From contig JANYDF010000029.1 in NCBI GenBank assembly GCA_025359905.1, forward strand, positions 35,238-99,237: a stretch of DNA of 64,000 bases, given 5' to 3'. The position numbers were made by a program, and so were the translations under genes. Below, piece after piece: positions 43,673 through 53,016 of this stretch. The notes below the pieces were generated by a model. That model ran no database searches and had not been told where the DNA came from. It saw nothing but the letters and a program-made list of their open reading frames with translations. Position 1 is the first letter of the stretch, and each line of letters begins with the position of its first letter. The stretch comes from Rhodospirillales bacterium. Lineage in GTDB: Bacteria; Pseudomonadota; Alphaproteobacteria; Acetobacterales; Acetobacteraceae.

Positions 43673-46600
43673 TTACCAGATGCCGCGGAACAGCCGGATT
43701 TGCAGGCGCAGGCTGGCGAAGTGCTGATTGTAGTACGCCGCACCGTCGCGAATGCGGGTCGCGATTTGCGCGGGCGTGATGCTGGCGATGGCATTGGCCA
43801 AGATATGCTCGTCGATATGGGCCGCGTAGAACACCGCATCATCATTGTCTGGCAGCGGCCGGCGTTCGGCTGGCAGCAGCCAGCCGGTGATGCCATCGCG
43901 AACGATTTCATTGTGCGGCGGCGTGTCGAGCGAAACCACCGGGGTGAGCATGCTGATCGATTCGTAAAAGCCTAAGCCGAGGCCTTCGTGCGAACTGATT
44001 TGGATGCTGACATGCGCAGTGCGATACAGATCGAGGATTTGCGCGTGGCTGAGCGGGCGATTGATCACGCGGATTTTATCCGGGAACGCTTCGGCGTCCG
44101 AGCGATCCCAATTGGCCATCACCGATACGACGAGCTCGATATCGTCGCGTTGCAGCAGGGCCATGCGGAAGGCGTTGATGACCTTGCGGGTCTGCTTGCG
44201 CGTGTGCGGATTGTGCCCGGCGACATGAACGAAGCGAATCATCTGGCTCGCGTCCAGTTGGCTCAGCTTGCGACTCACTGCCGCTTGATCCAGCATCTCG
44301 CCGTAACCATGCCCAATGTAGTGCGTATGCGTGATGCCATGCGCCAGAAACATATTTTCGCACACGCGCGTATTGCACAGAATTCGTGAAAATAGAGTGT
44401 GGTAGGGCACTTCCTGCCGCCGCACTGTTTCGATGTTTGGCACGCAAGCGGTAAACAAATTGACCATGGAAAGCCGGCGCAGTTTATCCCAATTCGTGTC
44501 CCAGCATACTTCTGGGTAAATCAGCACGCCGACATTGTTGATAGTCAGAAACTGACGAATTTCATGGTCAGTCAGTTCCTCGCGGATGTTCAATGAATAG
44601 TGCACGGTGTCGGCGTGCAGGCCGGGCTGCCATTCCTCCGGGCTTTCATGCAGCGTGACACTGCGGCCCATCGCGCCGTACGGCTGAAATGACAGAATAT
44701 GCACCCGGTAGCCGAGGCCGCGCAGCAGGGCGGCATAGTGCCGCACTTGAATGCCAAGCCCCTGTTCGGCCCAAGGTGCAATGAAGCCGATATTGCGGCG
44801 CGGCGCGCGTTGCAGCGCTTCGGCAAAGATTGACAGAAACGATGCTGGCGCCTCGGTGAAGCGCTGGCTGACATAAGCGTATTGTGCCGCCGATATGCGC
44901 GCGAGCGCCACCGGATCGTTGTACAGCCCGGCAATCGCCGCGACCCAATCGGCGGGATCTTCACTGAGGTAGACGCCGCTGTCGCCGAGCAGATACGGCA
45001 AGAACCCATTGCGGGTGCAGAGCACCGGAATACGGTTCATCGCGGCTTCGTAGGCCACGCGGCAAAACGTCTCGTCGACCAGCGTTGGCACCAGCACGAT
45101 GCGCGCCTTCGCATACAGCGTCTTGACGTCCGAGTAATGCAGGTACTCCGAATCTTGCAGCTCGGCGATGGCCTGGCGAATTTGCAGATCGACGCTCTCC
45201 GACCCCGGCTCGGTGCGCACAGCGACGAATGGAATGCCGTGGCCAAGCGCACGAATGGCGGCCAGCAGGATGCGGCCGCCTTTGAGATCGTGAATGTTCA
45301 GTTGCAGCACGCCGCGCCGCGCATCAGGATCGTAAGCAATGCCGCCGCCGTAGTGCGATGCGTCGCTGGTCGGGTGGCAGACAGCCAGTGTCTGGTTGGC
45401 GCCGAGTGTATCGACAACTTCTGCCATGAATTCCGACGCGACGTATGGCGTGCACAGCGCGGCGCGGAACTGCTTGAACAGCGGACCCAGCCGATGGCGC
45501 TGTGCGTTGACCAGGATATGGCTGTTGCCGGTGCGGCCGAGTGTCACCAAGCCGTCCCAGAAGTGGAACCCGGTAACGACGGGTATGCGCGTGCGCTCAC
45601 TGGCCTCCAGGCCAAAGCTGTTGCTCTTGCCCTGCGTGTGTAGAATGTCGGCGGAGTAGTGCGAAATGTGCCGCTCGATGCTGGCAGTGCTCAAGGCGGC
45701 GCTTTCGCGTACATCGAGGAAATACGGCGTCTGCGTCACCGACCCGTGCTCATAGCCGGTGCTGCCTGCGGCGCGGTGGCTGACCCAAACGCAGATAAAG
45801 CCAAGCTCGGACAGGATTTTGCAGGTCTGATACATAAAGCTCTCGCCGCCGCCCATTGGATAGGAGACATCGGTGACGATGAGGTAGACTGGCGGCCCGG
45901 GAATGGCCGACTTGAACAAATCGTTGATCTCTGTGTCATTGAGGTGGCGCAGCATGTCGCGCATGAAGCCCGGCGCAAACAGGCAGAGCGCGGTCAGCGC
46001 CTTGATGACAGGATGCTGCACGAACAACGCGCGCTGCGCGAAAATTGGCGGATCCAGCCCTGGAGTGCTGTCTTCAACGACGCTGGCATCTGGTTCGGCG
46101 TGTTGCCGCAGATGCTGGATCAGCCCGCTCACCGTGTACCAACGGCGGTGCTCACGTAAAAAGGCGGTTTCATACGCCTTTAGCTGCCGGAACAGACTGC
46201 TGTCGGGTTGGAAATGACGTGCGGCATCCTGCACCGTGCCGCTGTTCAGCAACTGCTTTTCTGCAAAGAAGCCGATATTGGCATACCAACCGCCAGCATG
46301 CCCGGCGAACAGATAACCGACAATGCGATCGCGCAGTTTTTGTTCGTGCGCGCCAACGGGCATAGCCGCCATGACGTATCGTAACGCCCGGTCTTCACCC
46401 AGATTTGTCAACAAATCCAGCAGCCGCAGCTTGTTGCCGCTGTCGAAGCAGGACAAGCGGGCAAAGTCGAACTGGCTGCGTTCGATATCGTTCAGGAATG
46501 CGCGCAGGAGCACGGCGGCGAACGCAGTCTCGTTCGACGTGAAAAAATCGTGCCGCGAACTGAGAGAGACCAGCGCGTGGCATGTTTCGATGAGGGCCGC

Positions 46601-47137
46601 GAGCCGGGCGTCTTCATTGCGGCCGTCTGTGTTGTTCAACAAACTGGCCGCATATTCCCGGCGATCGGCAAACAGGAAGCGCGGCAGAACAATGTCGGCG
46701 GCTTCGTGAATGAGTTCACGATAGTCTTGCCGGGCGGCATACACCCGCAGAGTGTGCACAGCGCTATCGAAGAGGGCAGGCGGGATAGGCATATGAAACG
46801 CGCAATTGCCATCGCCAAGCCCGGCATCGAGCAAGTCCTGCCGAAATCCATTGGCGCTGGCGTGCGCGACGAGCTTGCCGCCGTCGGTGAGCAGAATGTC
46901 AAGCGCGCCGTCGCCCTGCGGATCGTAGGCCCAACCGATCAACCCGGCGGCGGGGTCGAATTCATCGACGAAGCCGCGAAACCGCAGCAGGCTTGGTGCC
47001 GATTCGGCGGGGCCGCTTTGGTGCCCGGGCGTTTGCGCTGCATCGGGCAAGGCGGCAGGCGCTGGCCATTGCAATCCGCCGGCCGGCAATGCCCGGTCAG
47101 CGTCAACAGCCACGGTCTCAGGGCTGTTTTCGGTCAT
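43673..47137 (-). CDS. Large protein with two glycosyltransferase-like (GT4-type) domains
   Basis: 1154 residues from the ATG at 47137 (MTENSPETVAVDADRAL); an upstream frame adds residues without a good start. The N-terminal 350 residues match nothing I recognise. A first GT-B half begins near 417 with VYLIVTDVSYPMGGGESFMY and ends with VLVPTLVDETFCRVAYEAAM near 680. A second begins near 775 with NIGFIAPWAEQGLGIQVRHY and has the GT4-type acceptor motif SSHEGLGLGFYESISMLTPV near 1044, where the conserved Glu lies in HEGLG and YE. It converges with the fused sulfotransferase-glycosyltransferase, 11 bases apart. Base composition is visibly less GC-rich than its neighbours, suggesting transfer. 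Confidence 0.8.
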   Translation of the reverse strand: MTENSPETVAVDADRALPAGGLQWPAPAALPDAAQTPGHQSGPAESAPSLLRFRGFVDEFDPAAGLIGWAYDPQGDGALDILLTDGGKLVAHASANGFRQDLLDAGLGDGNCAFHMPIPPALFDSAVHTLRVYAARQDYRELIHEAADIVLPRFLFADRREYAASLLNNTDGRNEDARLAALIETCHALVSLSSRHDFFTSNETAFAAVLLRAFLNDIERSQFDFARLSCFDSGNKLRLLDLLTNLGEDRALRYVMAAMPVGAHEQKLRDRIVGYLFAGHAGGWYANIGFFAEKQLLNSGTVQDAARHFQPDSSLFRQLKAYETAFLREHRRWYTVSGLIQHLRQHAEPDASVVEDSTPGLDPPIFAQRALFVQHPVIKALTALCLFAPGFMRDMLRHLNDTEINDLFKSAIPGPPVYLIVTDVSYPMGGGESFMYQTCKILSELGFICVWVSHRAAGSTGYEHGSVTQTPYFLDVRESAALSTASIERHISHYSADILHTQGKSNSFGLEASERTRIPVVTGFHFWDGLVTLGRTGNSHILVNAQRHRLGPLFKQFRAALCTPYVASEFMAEVVDTLGANQTLAVCHPTSDASHYGGGIAYDPDARRGVLQLNIHDLKGGRILLAAIRALGHGIPFVAVRTEPGSESVDLQIRQAIAELQDSEYLHYSDVKTLYAKARIVLVPTLVDETFCRVAYEAAMNRIPVLCTRNGFLPYLLGDSGVYLSEDPADWVAAIAGLYNDPVALARISAAQYAYVSQRFTEAPASFLSIFAEALQRAPRRNIGFIAPWAEQGLGIQVRHYAALLRGLGYRVHILSFQPYGAMGRSVTLHESPEEWQPGLHADTVHYSLNIREELTDHEIRQFLTINNVGVLIYPEVCWDTNWDKLRRLSMVNLFTACVPNIETVRRQEVPYHTLFSRILCNTRVCENMFLAHGITHTHYIGHGYGEMLDQAAVSRKLSQLDASQMIRFVHVAGHNPHTRKQTRKVINAFRMALLQRDDIELVVSVMANWDRSDAEAFPDKIRVINRPLSHAQILDLYRTAHVSIQISSHEGLGLGFYESISMLTPVVSLDTPPHNEIVRDGITGWLLPAERRPLPDNDDAVFYAAHIDEHILANAIASITPAQIATRIRDGAAYYNQHFASLRLQIRLFRGIW

Positions 47138-47398
47138 CGCGCTGTGCCGGGTATTGGATGGGTGGATGCAGAACCAGCCGGCGGCGCTGCGGCTGACCGG
47201 TTTGGCGCGGACCTGCCGGCCAGTTGGTGTCGTATGAAAATCAGCACGTTTCCGGTACAAAAACGGTGAAAACGTGGCAATTTCGTAAGTCCAGTTGTGA
47301 CAATGGATGACCTATGCCACGCAGGCGGACCTTGCAGCAAGGCAATCGGACGGCACGAATGTTGCGGAAATATATCATATGGGCGGATGCCTGACTGA

Positions 47399-49648
47399 AT
47401 GAGCGATCCAGGTGATACGGTGGCGGCACGCACGCAGGCGGGCGGCGTTCTCATTATCGTGTCGAAACGATTTCGCGCGGCCGGTGAACTGGCGGCGGCC
47501 AACGCGGTGTGCCGGGAAGCGATTGTTCTGACCAAGGACGACGCTGATTTGCAATGCCGGGCCTTGCTGGAGGCCGGGCAGACCGCACGCGCGCTGGCTT
47601 GGGACGAGGAAGCGGCCGCGTATCTGGACCGGGCGGCTGCATCGGGCGGCGGCGCGCTGGCGACGTTGCTGGCGCTCGGCACCGAATTGCGTGCCGCTGG
47701 GCGGCAGACGGCCGCGCTGGCGGTGTATGGCAGGGTTTTGGCGGGGCACCCTGGGCATATCGAAGCCTTGGTCGAATCGGGCCTGCTGGCGCGTGCCTTG
47801 CGGCAGCGCGACGCGGCGCTGGACTACTTCCAAACTGCGGTGGCGCAGGGAGGCGATCATACATGGCCGTTGATCCATGCCGGCGTGGAATTGCGCGAGC
47901 GCGGCCGCTGCGACGAGGCGCTGGCGCATTTCGACATGGCGCTCGCCCGGCCCGGCGATCATGTGCCGGCGCTGCTGGAAGCCGGGGTGGCCGCGCGGCA
48001 GTTGGGCGCCATGGACCGTGCGGCGGCGTATTTCGCGCGGGCGATCGAACGTGTGCCCGGCAACATCGGCGCCCGCCATCATTTGGCCAGCGCGCTGCGC
48101 GCGGGTCAGCGCTGGGCCGCTGCGGCCGAGGCATATGACGGTATCCTGACGCTCGATGCGACGAATATCGAAGCGCTGATCGAGAGCGGATTGCTGGCCC
48201 GCCGCGCTGGCGATCCGGTCAAGGCGCTGGAGCGGTTCGAGCGCGCCGCTTCGGCGGCGCCCACGCTGCCTTGGCCGCGCATTCATTGCGGAGTGCAGTA
48301 TCGCGACCGCGGCATGAATGCCGAGGCGCGCGCCCATCTCGATGCCGCCTTGGCGCACGCCCCCACGCATTTGTATGCGTTGCTCGAAGCCGGAATCACC
48401 GCGCGATTGCAGCGCCGTACGGACGACGCGATCCGGCATTTTCAATTTGCGGTGGCGCAGCACCCCAGTTCCGTTCCGGCCCACACGCAGTTGCTGTCCG
48501 AACTTCGCCTCGCTGGGCGGCTGGATGACGCGCGGGCGGCCGGCGATGCCGCCGCAGCGGCGGTCAACGGCGATCAGCCCGAACTCAATTTTGAAAGAAT
48601 GCTGCTGGATATTGCGGCGCAGTCCGATGCTGTGTCCGTGGCGCGCGCCGAATCCATCTTCGTCGCCAACTTCGATGCGGCGTATCAAATGCTGGAGGAG
48701 CGGGTCCGCAATGCCCGGTTGTCGTTGCATTTTCTAACTGATGCAGGGCGGCGGTACATGGAGGCCGTGGCAGCCAGCCCGCCCGCGCTGCTGACGCCAG
48801 AGGCGGTATCGGAGCGTATCTTGGCGGCAGCGCATGACCGGCTGCCGCTCGCGGTGATCCGCGCGGCGGACGGTGAGGGCGCGTTCCTGTCGTATTTCGA
48901 GCGCGCCGCGCTGGATGCGGCAGGACCAAACGATGCAGCGCAGTCGCTGCATGCGCTGGTGGTGGGCAACACCATTTGGCGGCGGGCATGGTTCAAGACC
49001 GACATTTACGCCGAAGATCCGGCTCGGCTCGCGGCGCTGAAGGACGCGTTTCTCGCCACGCTCGCCAGCGCCGACGTGGTTGGCATACCGGCGGCCGAGA
49101 CATTTCCGCGTTTGAACGGCTACGTCGATTTCCACGGCTGCACCACGATCCATCGCACCGTGAGCAGCTTGCGGCCAGCCGGGATCACCGGCGCCGAAAT
49201 CGCCGTGCAATTGCACAGCCAATGCAATTTGTATGCACGGCTGCTGACCGGCCTGCCGTTCCTCGGGCTGGTCAGTTGCCATCCGGGCCTGGCTGACATT
49301 CTGCGCAGCGAATTCAGCATTCCTGATGTGGCCTTCTACCACATTCCGCACGCGGTCAATCAGGAGCAAGTGTTCGGCTATGCGCCGCATCACATGACCG
49401 GCGCACGGCACTACCCGGATGTGTACGACGCGCTGCGGGCCGAGTTGCAGGTGCCATATCAGGGGGCCGTGTTTCTGGTTGCGGCGGGTTTGCTCGGCAA
49501 GATCTATTGCGGCTGGATACGCCAGCGCGGCGGTATCGCCATCGATATCGGCGCGATGGCCGATGCGTTCGCCGGGTTCAACACGCGCCCGTCGATTCAC
49601 CGCATTTGCAGCGAACGCCCGTTGCGCGCACTGCAAGCCAATCATTGA
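47399..49648 (+). CDS. TPR protein with C-terminal GT-D-like glycosyltransferase domain
   Basis: 749 residues. From about 35 to 400 there are ten or so 34-residue TPR-like repeats (for example HVPALLEAGVAARQLGAMDR). The C-terminal part resembles the GT-D fold (DUF1792, GT_D): AVIRAADGEGAFLSYFERAA near 484 is the sugar-nucleotide/metal segment with RxxDGE, and AVFLVAAGLLGKIYCGWIRQ followed by RGGIAIDIGAMADAF near 689 is the closing motif. It probably acts on a surface or protein-linked glycan, with the TPR part holding the acceptor. The start at 47399 lies after a 261-base divergent gap from the double-glycosyltransferase gene. Assignment of the C-terminal domain is by motif only. Confidence 0.72.
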   Translation: MSDPGDTVAARTQAGGVLIIVSKRFRAAGELAAANAVCREAIVLTKDDADLQCRALLEAGQTARALAWDEEAAAYLDRAAASGGGALATLLALGTELRAAGRQTAALAVYGRVLAGHPGHIEALVESGLLARALRQRDAALDYFQTAVAQGGDHTWPLIHAGVELRERGRCDEALAHFDMALARPGDHVPALLEAGVAARQLGAMDRAAAYFARAIERVPGNIGARHHLASALRAGQRWAAAAEAYDGILTLDATNIEALIESGLLARRAGDPVKALERFERAASAAPTLPWPRIHCGVQYRDRGMNAEARAHLDAALAHAPTHLYALLEAGITARLQRRTDDAIRHFQFAVAQHPSSVPAHTQLLSELRLAGRLDDARAAGDAAAAAVNGDQPELNFERMLLDIAAQSDAVSVARAESIFVANFDAAYQMLEERVRNARLSLHFLTDAGRRYMEAVAASPPALLTPEAVSERILAAAHDRLPLAVIRAADGEGAFLSYFERAALDAAGPNDAAQSLHALVVGNTIWRRAWFKTDIYAEDPARLAALKDAFLATLASADVVGIPAAETFPRLNGYVDFHGCTTIHRTVSSLRPAGITGAEIAVQLHSQCNLYARLLTGLPFLGLVSCHPGLADILRSEFSIPDVAFYHIPHAVNQEQVFGYAPHHMTGARHYPDVYDALRAELQVPYQGAVFLVAAGLLGKIYCGWIRQRGGIAIDIGAMADAFAGFNTRPSIHRICSERPLRALQANH

Positions 49649-49658
49649 AAGGGCTGCG

Positions 49659-50390
49659 ATGGACCCGCGCATGATCGGCCGCAAGATTTACTTCCTGCAT
49701 ATCCCGCGCGCCGGCGGGTCAAATCTTTACGCCAATCTGACGCCGCTCGGCTTGTCGCCTGGCGGCAAGCATCTGAACGGCAACCCGGTGGATCAGTACG
49801 GCGACTGGATCCCATTCTGGTATTGGGACGAGGCGCAACAACGCGACTTCTTCCGCGGCCGCAGCCTGGTGGTCAACGAGCGGACCTTGGGGCCGTTCAT
49901 GTTTTCGGAATTCACCTACATCACGTGCGTGCGTGCGCCGCTGGCGCAGCGGCAAAGCCTGTTCCGCCTGTGGTGCGCGACGCAGCGGATCGCGCCGGCG
50001 GCGATGACGGCGGACCTTGAGCAGAACTACGCCCGATTCTGCCGCAGCTATCCGGAGAATTTGCTGCTGCGGATGCTGGCCAACCGGATCGACCAGCATC
50101 CGGTGACGGAGGTTGACTACGCCCGCGCTGTCTTGCGCCTGGACCGCTTCAACGTGTTGCTGCTGTCGCAACTCGCCGATGATTTCGCAGCACTGTTTCG
50201 CCACCAGTTTGCTGCGCGCGAACCCAATGAGAACGATCGGGCCTACGACGCCCAGAGCTTTCCCGAGAGCTTTGTCGAGGACATGCGCCGCGCCAACAAC
50301 TTCGACCTGAAGCTGTACGCAGCAATTGTGTCGCAGGGCGTCGGCCGTAGCTGGCTGAACAACAATCCGTTTGCCGCAGGACCCGGCTAG
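49659..50390 (+). CDS. Sulfotransferase-like P-loop protein
   Basis: 243 residues. KIYFLHIPRAGGSNLYANLT near the N-terminus is the PAPS-binding loop pattern of the Sulfotransfer_2 family, where the P-loop Lys/Arg-Ala/Thr-Gly-Gly is recognisable, and YITCVRAPLAQRQSLFRLWC is the 3'-phosphate segment with the typical R-x-P followed by a helix. It starts 10 bases after the TPR/GT-D gene with a GAAAGGG ribosome-binding site. Substrate is presumably a glycan made by the neighbours. Its TAG stop overlaps the reverse-strand stop of the next gene (CTAG). Confidence 0.8.
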   Translation: MDPRMIGRKIYFLHIPRAGGSNLYANLTPLGLSPGGKHLNGNPVDQYGDWIPFWYWDEAQQRDFFRGRSLVVNERTLGPFMFSEFTYITCVRAPLAQRQSLFRLWCATQRIAPAAMTADLEQNYARFCRSYPENLLLRMLANRIDQHPVTEVDYARAVLRLDRFNVLLLSQLADDFAALFRHQFAAREPNENDRAYDAQSFPESFVEDMRRANNFDLKLYAAIVSQGVGRSWLNNNPFAAGPG

Positions 50391-50842
50391 GCCGCCCAGC
50401 CGGCAATCAGCACCGTTGCCACGCCGAGGATCAGATTGACCTGGATCAGCAGGCGAATGCGGTCCACCGCGCGCGCTGCCGCCGGGGTATCCTTGCGCAG
50501 CAGTGCGCCCCGCATGTCCCGCCACGGGCCGAAGAACAGCACCAGAAACACCACCGCCATCATCAGCCCGAACAGATGCATGGTGTGCACCGCCCAGTTC
50601 GCGCCGGAAAATCCGCCCAGCACGCCGAACAGCATGGCGTAGCCGGTTAGCAGAATGATCGGCATGGCATGCCATACGATACGGAAAAAGCGGCGGAACA
50701 CCTGCGCATGCAATGCCATCCGCTGCGCTGGTTCCAGCACCGCAAGGCTCGGGCGCAGCACCAGCAGCGCGAACGCCATGCCGCCAACCCAGACCACCGC
50801 GCCCAGCACGTGCAGGGCCAGAAACACATTGACGACGCTCAT
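50387..50842 (-). CDS. CopD-like small integral membrane protein
   Basis: 151 residues with four hydrophobic segments: LALHVLGAVVWVGGMAFALL, FRIVWHAMPIILLTGYAMLF, TMHLFGLMMAVVFLVLFFGP and IQVNLILGVATVLIAGWAA. The HVxGAVxWxGG motif and paired His are typical of the CopD/DUF2269 type. Role unknown; some relatives take part in copper handling. It is translationally coupled (ATGA) to the upstream ParA-like ATPase. The two stops of this gene and the sulfotransferase-like gene share CTAG. Confidence 0.82.
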   Translation of the reverse strand: MSVVNVFLALHVLGAVVWVGGMAFALLVLRPSLAVLEPAQRMALHAQVFRRFFRIVWHAMPIILLTGYAMLFGVLGGFSGANWAVHTMHLFGLMMAVVFLVLFFGPWRDMRGALLRKDTPAAARAVDRIRLLIQVNLILGVATVLIAGWAA

Positions 50843-51459
50843 CCGGTGATCCTTTCGATGTCCGCCAGCAGCGCACGCAATTCCACCGCCGCTGTTGACT
50901 TGGGGGCAGCTTCGGTAATCCCAAGCCCCTGCGCGAATGCGGACGCAAACCCAGCGCGGTTGCCGATCACGGTTTCCAGTCTGGGGTAATCGAGGCGCAG
51001 GATCTCCGCCTCCATATCGGTGCGCAGTTTGCCGGCGGCGGCGCGGTTCAGCACCAGCCGCGCCGGGCGGCGTTCGGCGGCGGCGAGTTTCAACGTGCCC
51101 TCGGCCGCCCAAAGGTCCGGCGCGCTGGGCTGCACCGGCACCAGCACCAAATCGGCGGCGCGCACCGCAAGCCGGGCGTCGGTGTCGATTTGCGGCGGGC
51201 TGTCGATGATCAGCAGGTCGTGGCCGCGCCGCAGCCGGTCCAGTTCGTTGCCGAGCCGCCAGCCGGATTCGGCGGAGAATGCGAAGGCAGACGCGCCGCG
51301 CGCCACCCGCAGCGCGTGCCAGCGCGCCAGACTGTGCTGCGGATCGATATCGAGCAGGGCCACGCGCCGCGTGGCCGCGAACGCCACCGCGAGATTGGCC
51401 GCCAGAGTCGACTTGCCGGCGCCGCCCTTCTGCTGCGCAACCGTGATCACCACTGTCAT
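50839..51459 (-). CDS. ParA-family ATPase, orphan
   Basis: 206-residue deviant-Walker ATPase. Residues 11-18 are KGGAGKST with the signature Lys, LLDIDPQHSLARW is the Walker A' segment, and LLIIDSPPQIDTDARLAVRA is Walker B with PP. There is no N-terminal DNA-binding part and no ParB gene adjacent, so this is an orphan ParA/MipZ-like positioning ATPase, not a chromosome-partition pair by context. It starts at an ATG next to a divergent gene 50 bases away and its TGA overlaps the CopD-like start. Confidence 0.9.
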   Translation of the reverse strand: MTVVITVAQQKGGAGKSTLAANLAVAFAATRRVALLDIDPQHSLARWHALRVARGASAFAFSAESGWRLGNELDRLRRGHDLLIIDSPPQIDTDARLAVRAADLVLVPVQPSAPDLWAAEGTLKLAAAERRPARLVLNRAAAGKLRTDMEAEILRLDYPRLETVIGNRAGFASAFAQGLGITEAAPKSTAAVELRALLADIERITG

Positions 51460-51509
51460 GCGGCCATGCTACAGGAACAGCCCCGCGCCGCCACAAGCCT
51501 GGAGCATGC

Positions 51510-52928
51510 ATGACCCGCCGGATGCCGTGCGAATTGCTGACCCCAGTCGAAATGGGCCGCGCCGACCAAGCGGCTGCCGCACTTGGCCGCCCTGTGGCGT
51601 GGCTGATGGAGAATGCCGGGCGCGCGGTGGCGCATGCGGTTCGTGCCCGCTTTGCGCCATGCCGCGTGCTGGTGCTGTGCGGGCCGGGCAACAATGGCGG
51701 CGACGGCTATGTGGCGGCGCGGCTGCTGGAGCAAATGGGCTGGCCGGTGTCGGTGGCGGCGCTGTCGTCCGTGCACGGCGCGGCGGCGCAGGCGGCGGCG
51801 GCGCGGTGGCATGGGCCGATGGCGGCGTTTTCCGCTGCAACGGCGGCGCGCGCCGCGTTGGTGATCGACGCTGTGTTCGGCGCCGGCCTAACCCGCGACG
51901 CCGATCCAACCGTTGCCGATGTGTTGCGCGCGGCCCGGCGGATCGTCGCGGTCGATGTGCCAAGCGGGCTGGACGGCGCCACCGGGCAGCCACGCGGCTT
52001 CGTAGCGCAGGCTGAGCTCACCGTGACGTTCTTCCGCCGCAAGCCCGGCCACGTGCTGCTGCCGGGGCGCAGCCTATGCGGCGAGGTGGTGTGTGCCGAT
52101 ATCGGTCTGCCGGATGAAGTGCTGGAAGGCGTCGCGCCGGCCACCTTTCACAATGGCCCGGCGCTATGGCGCATCCCAAGCCCTGCCATCGCTGGTCACA
52201 AATATGCGCGCGGGCATGTCACTGTGCTCGGCGGCGCCGAGATGACCGGCGCGGCACGGCTTGCGGCGATTGCGGCGCGACGGGGCGGGGCCGGGATGGT
52301 GACGATCGCAGCCCCCGATCCACTCGGCATCTATCGTGCGGGTGAGCTGGGCACGATTGTCGATTCCCGGCCGCTGGCCACGCTGGTGCAGGACGCCCGC
52401 CGGACAGTTTGGGTGTGCGGCCCGGGTCTGGGGGCCGAGGCGGCGCGTTTGGCGCTGCCGGTGCTGCTCGCTGCCGGGCGGCAGGTGGTGGCCGATGCCG
52501 ATAGTTTTTCCGCCTTCGCCGGTCAGCCCGAAGCGTTTCGCGGGGCTGCCGTGCTGACGCCGCACGGCGGCGAGTTCGTCCGCGTGTTCGGCCCGATTGG
52601 CACGGACCGGCTGGCCGCTGCCCGGTCGGCGGCCGTGCGCTGCGGTTCGGTGGTTCTGTTGAAGGGGCCCGATACGGTGATTGCCGCCCCGGATGGCCGC
52701 GCCGCGATCAACGATAATGCCCCGCCCTGGCTGGCAACCGCTGGGTCTGGCGACACGCTGGCCGGGCTGATCGCCGCATTGCTGGCGCAGGGAATGACGC
52801 CCTGGGACGCGGCGTGCGCCGGGGCGTGGCTACATGGCCGGGCGGGCGCGCTGGCTGGGCCGCATCTGGTGGCCGAAGATCTGGCTGAGGCGCTGCGCGC
52901 GGCGTTTGCGGAGGCGGATGCCCGCTAG
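51510..52928 (+). CDS. nnr: Bifunctional NAD(P)H-hydrate epimerase/ADP-dependent dehydratase
   Basis: 472-residue repair enzyme for damaged NAD(P)HX. The N-terminal epimerase (YjeF_N) domain shows LCGPGNNGGDGYVAARLLEQ and IDAVFGAGLTR, with IVAVDVPSGLDGATG. The C-terminal dehydratase domain, ribokinase-like, shows GHKYARGHVTVLGG, LTPHGGEFVRVFG and the ATP-type site ATAGSGDTLAGLIAALLAQG. Both halves look complete, and the protein length matches the E. coli Nnr type. It is divergent from the ParA-like gene. Confidence 0.94.
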   Translation: MTRRMPCELLTPVEMGRADQAAAALGRPVAWLMENAGRAVAHAVRARFAPCRVLVLCGPGNNGGDGYVAARLLEQMGWPVSVAALSSVHGAAAQAAAARWHGPMAAFSAATAARAALVIDAVFGAGLTRDADPTVADVLRAARRIVAVDVPSGLDGATGQPRGFVAQAELTVTFFRRKPGHVLLPGRSLCGEVVCADIGLPDEVLEGVAPATFHNGPALWRIPSPAIAGHKYARGHVTVLGGAEMTGAARLAAIAARRGGAGMVTIAAPDPLGIYRAGELGTIVDSRPLATLVQDARRTVWVCGPGLGAEAARLALPVLLAAGRQVVADADSFSAFAGQPEAFRGAAVLTPHGGEFVRVFGPIGTDRLAAARSAAVRCGSVVLLKGPDTVIAAPDGRAAINDNAPPWLATAGSGDTLAGLIAALLAQGMTPWDAACAGAWLHGRAGALAGPHLVAEDLAEALRAAFAEADAR

Positions 52929-53016
52929 GCACCATGCCGCCATGCGATGCGCGGCGCGGTTTATCAGATGACACCGGCACCGGGGTTGTGTGGATAATGC
53001 GATCAAGGAGACGCCC

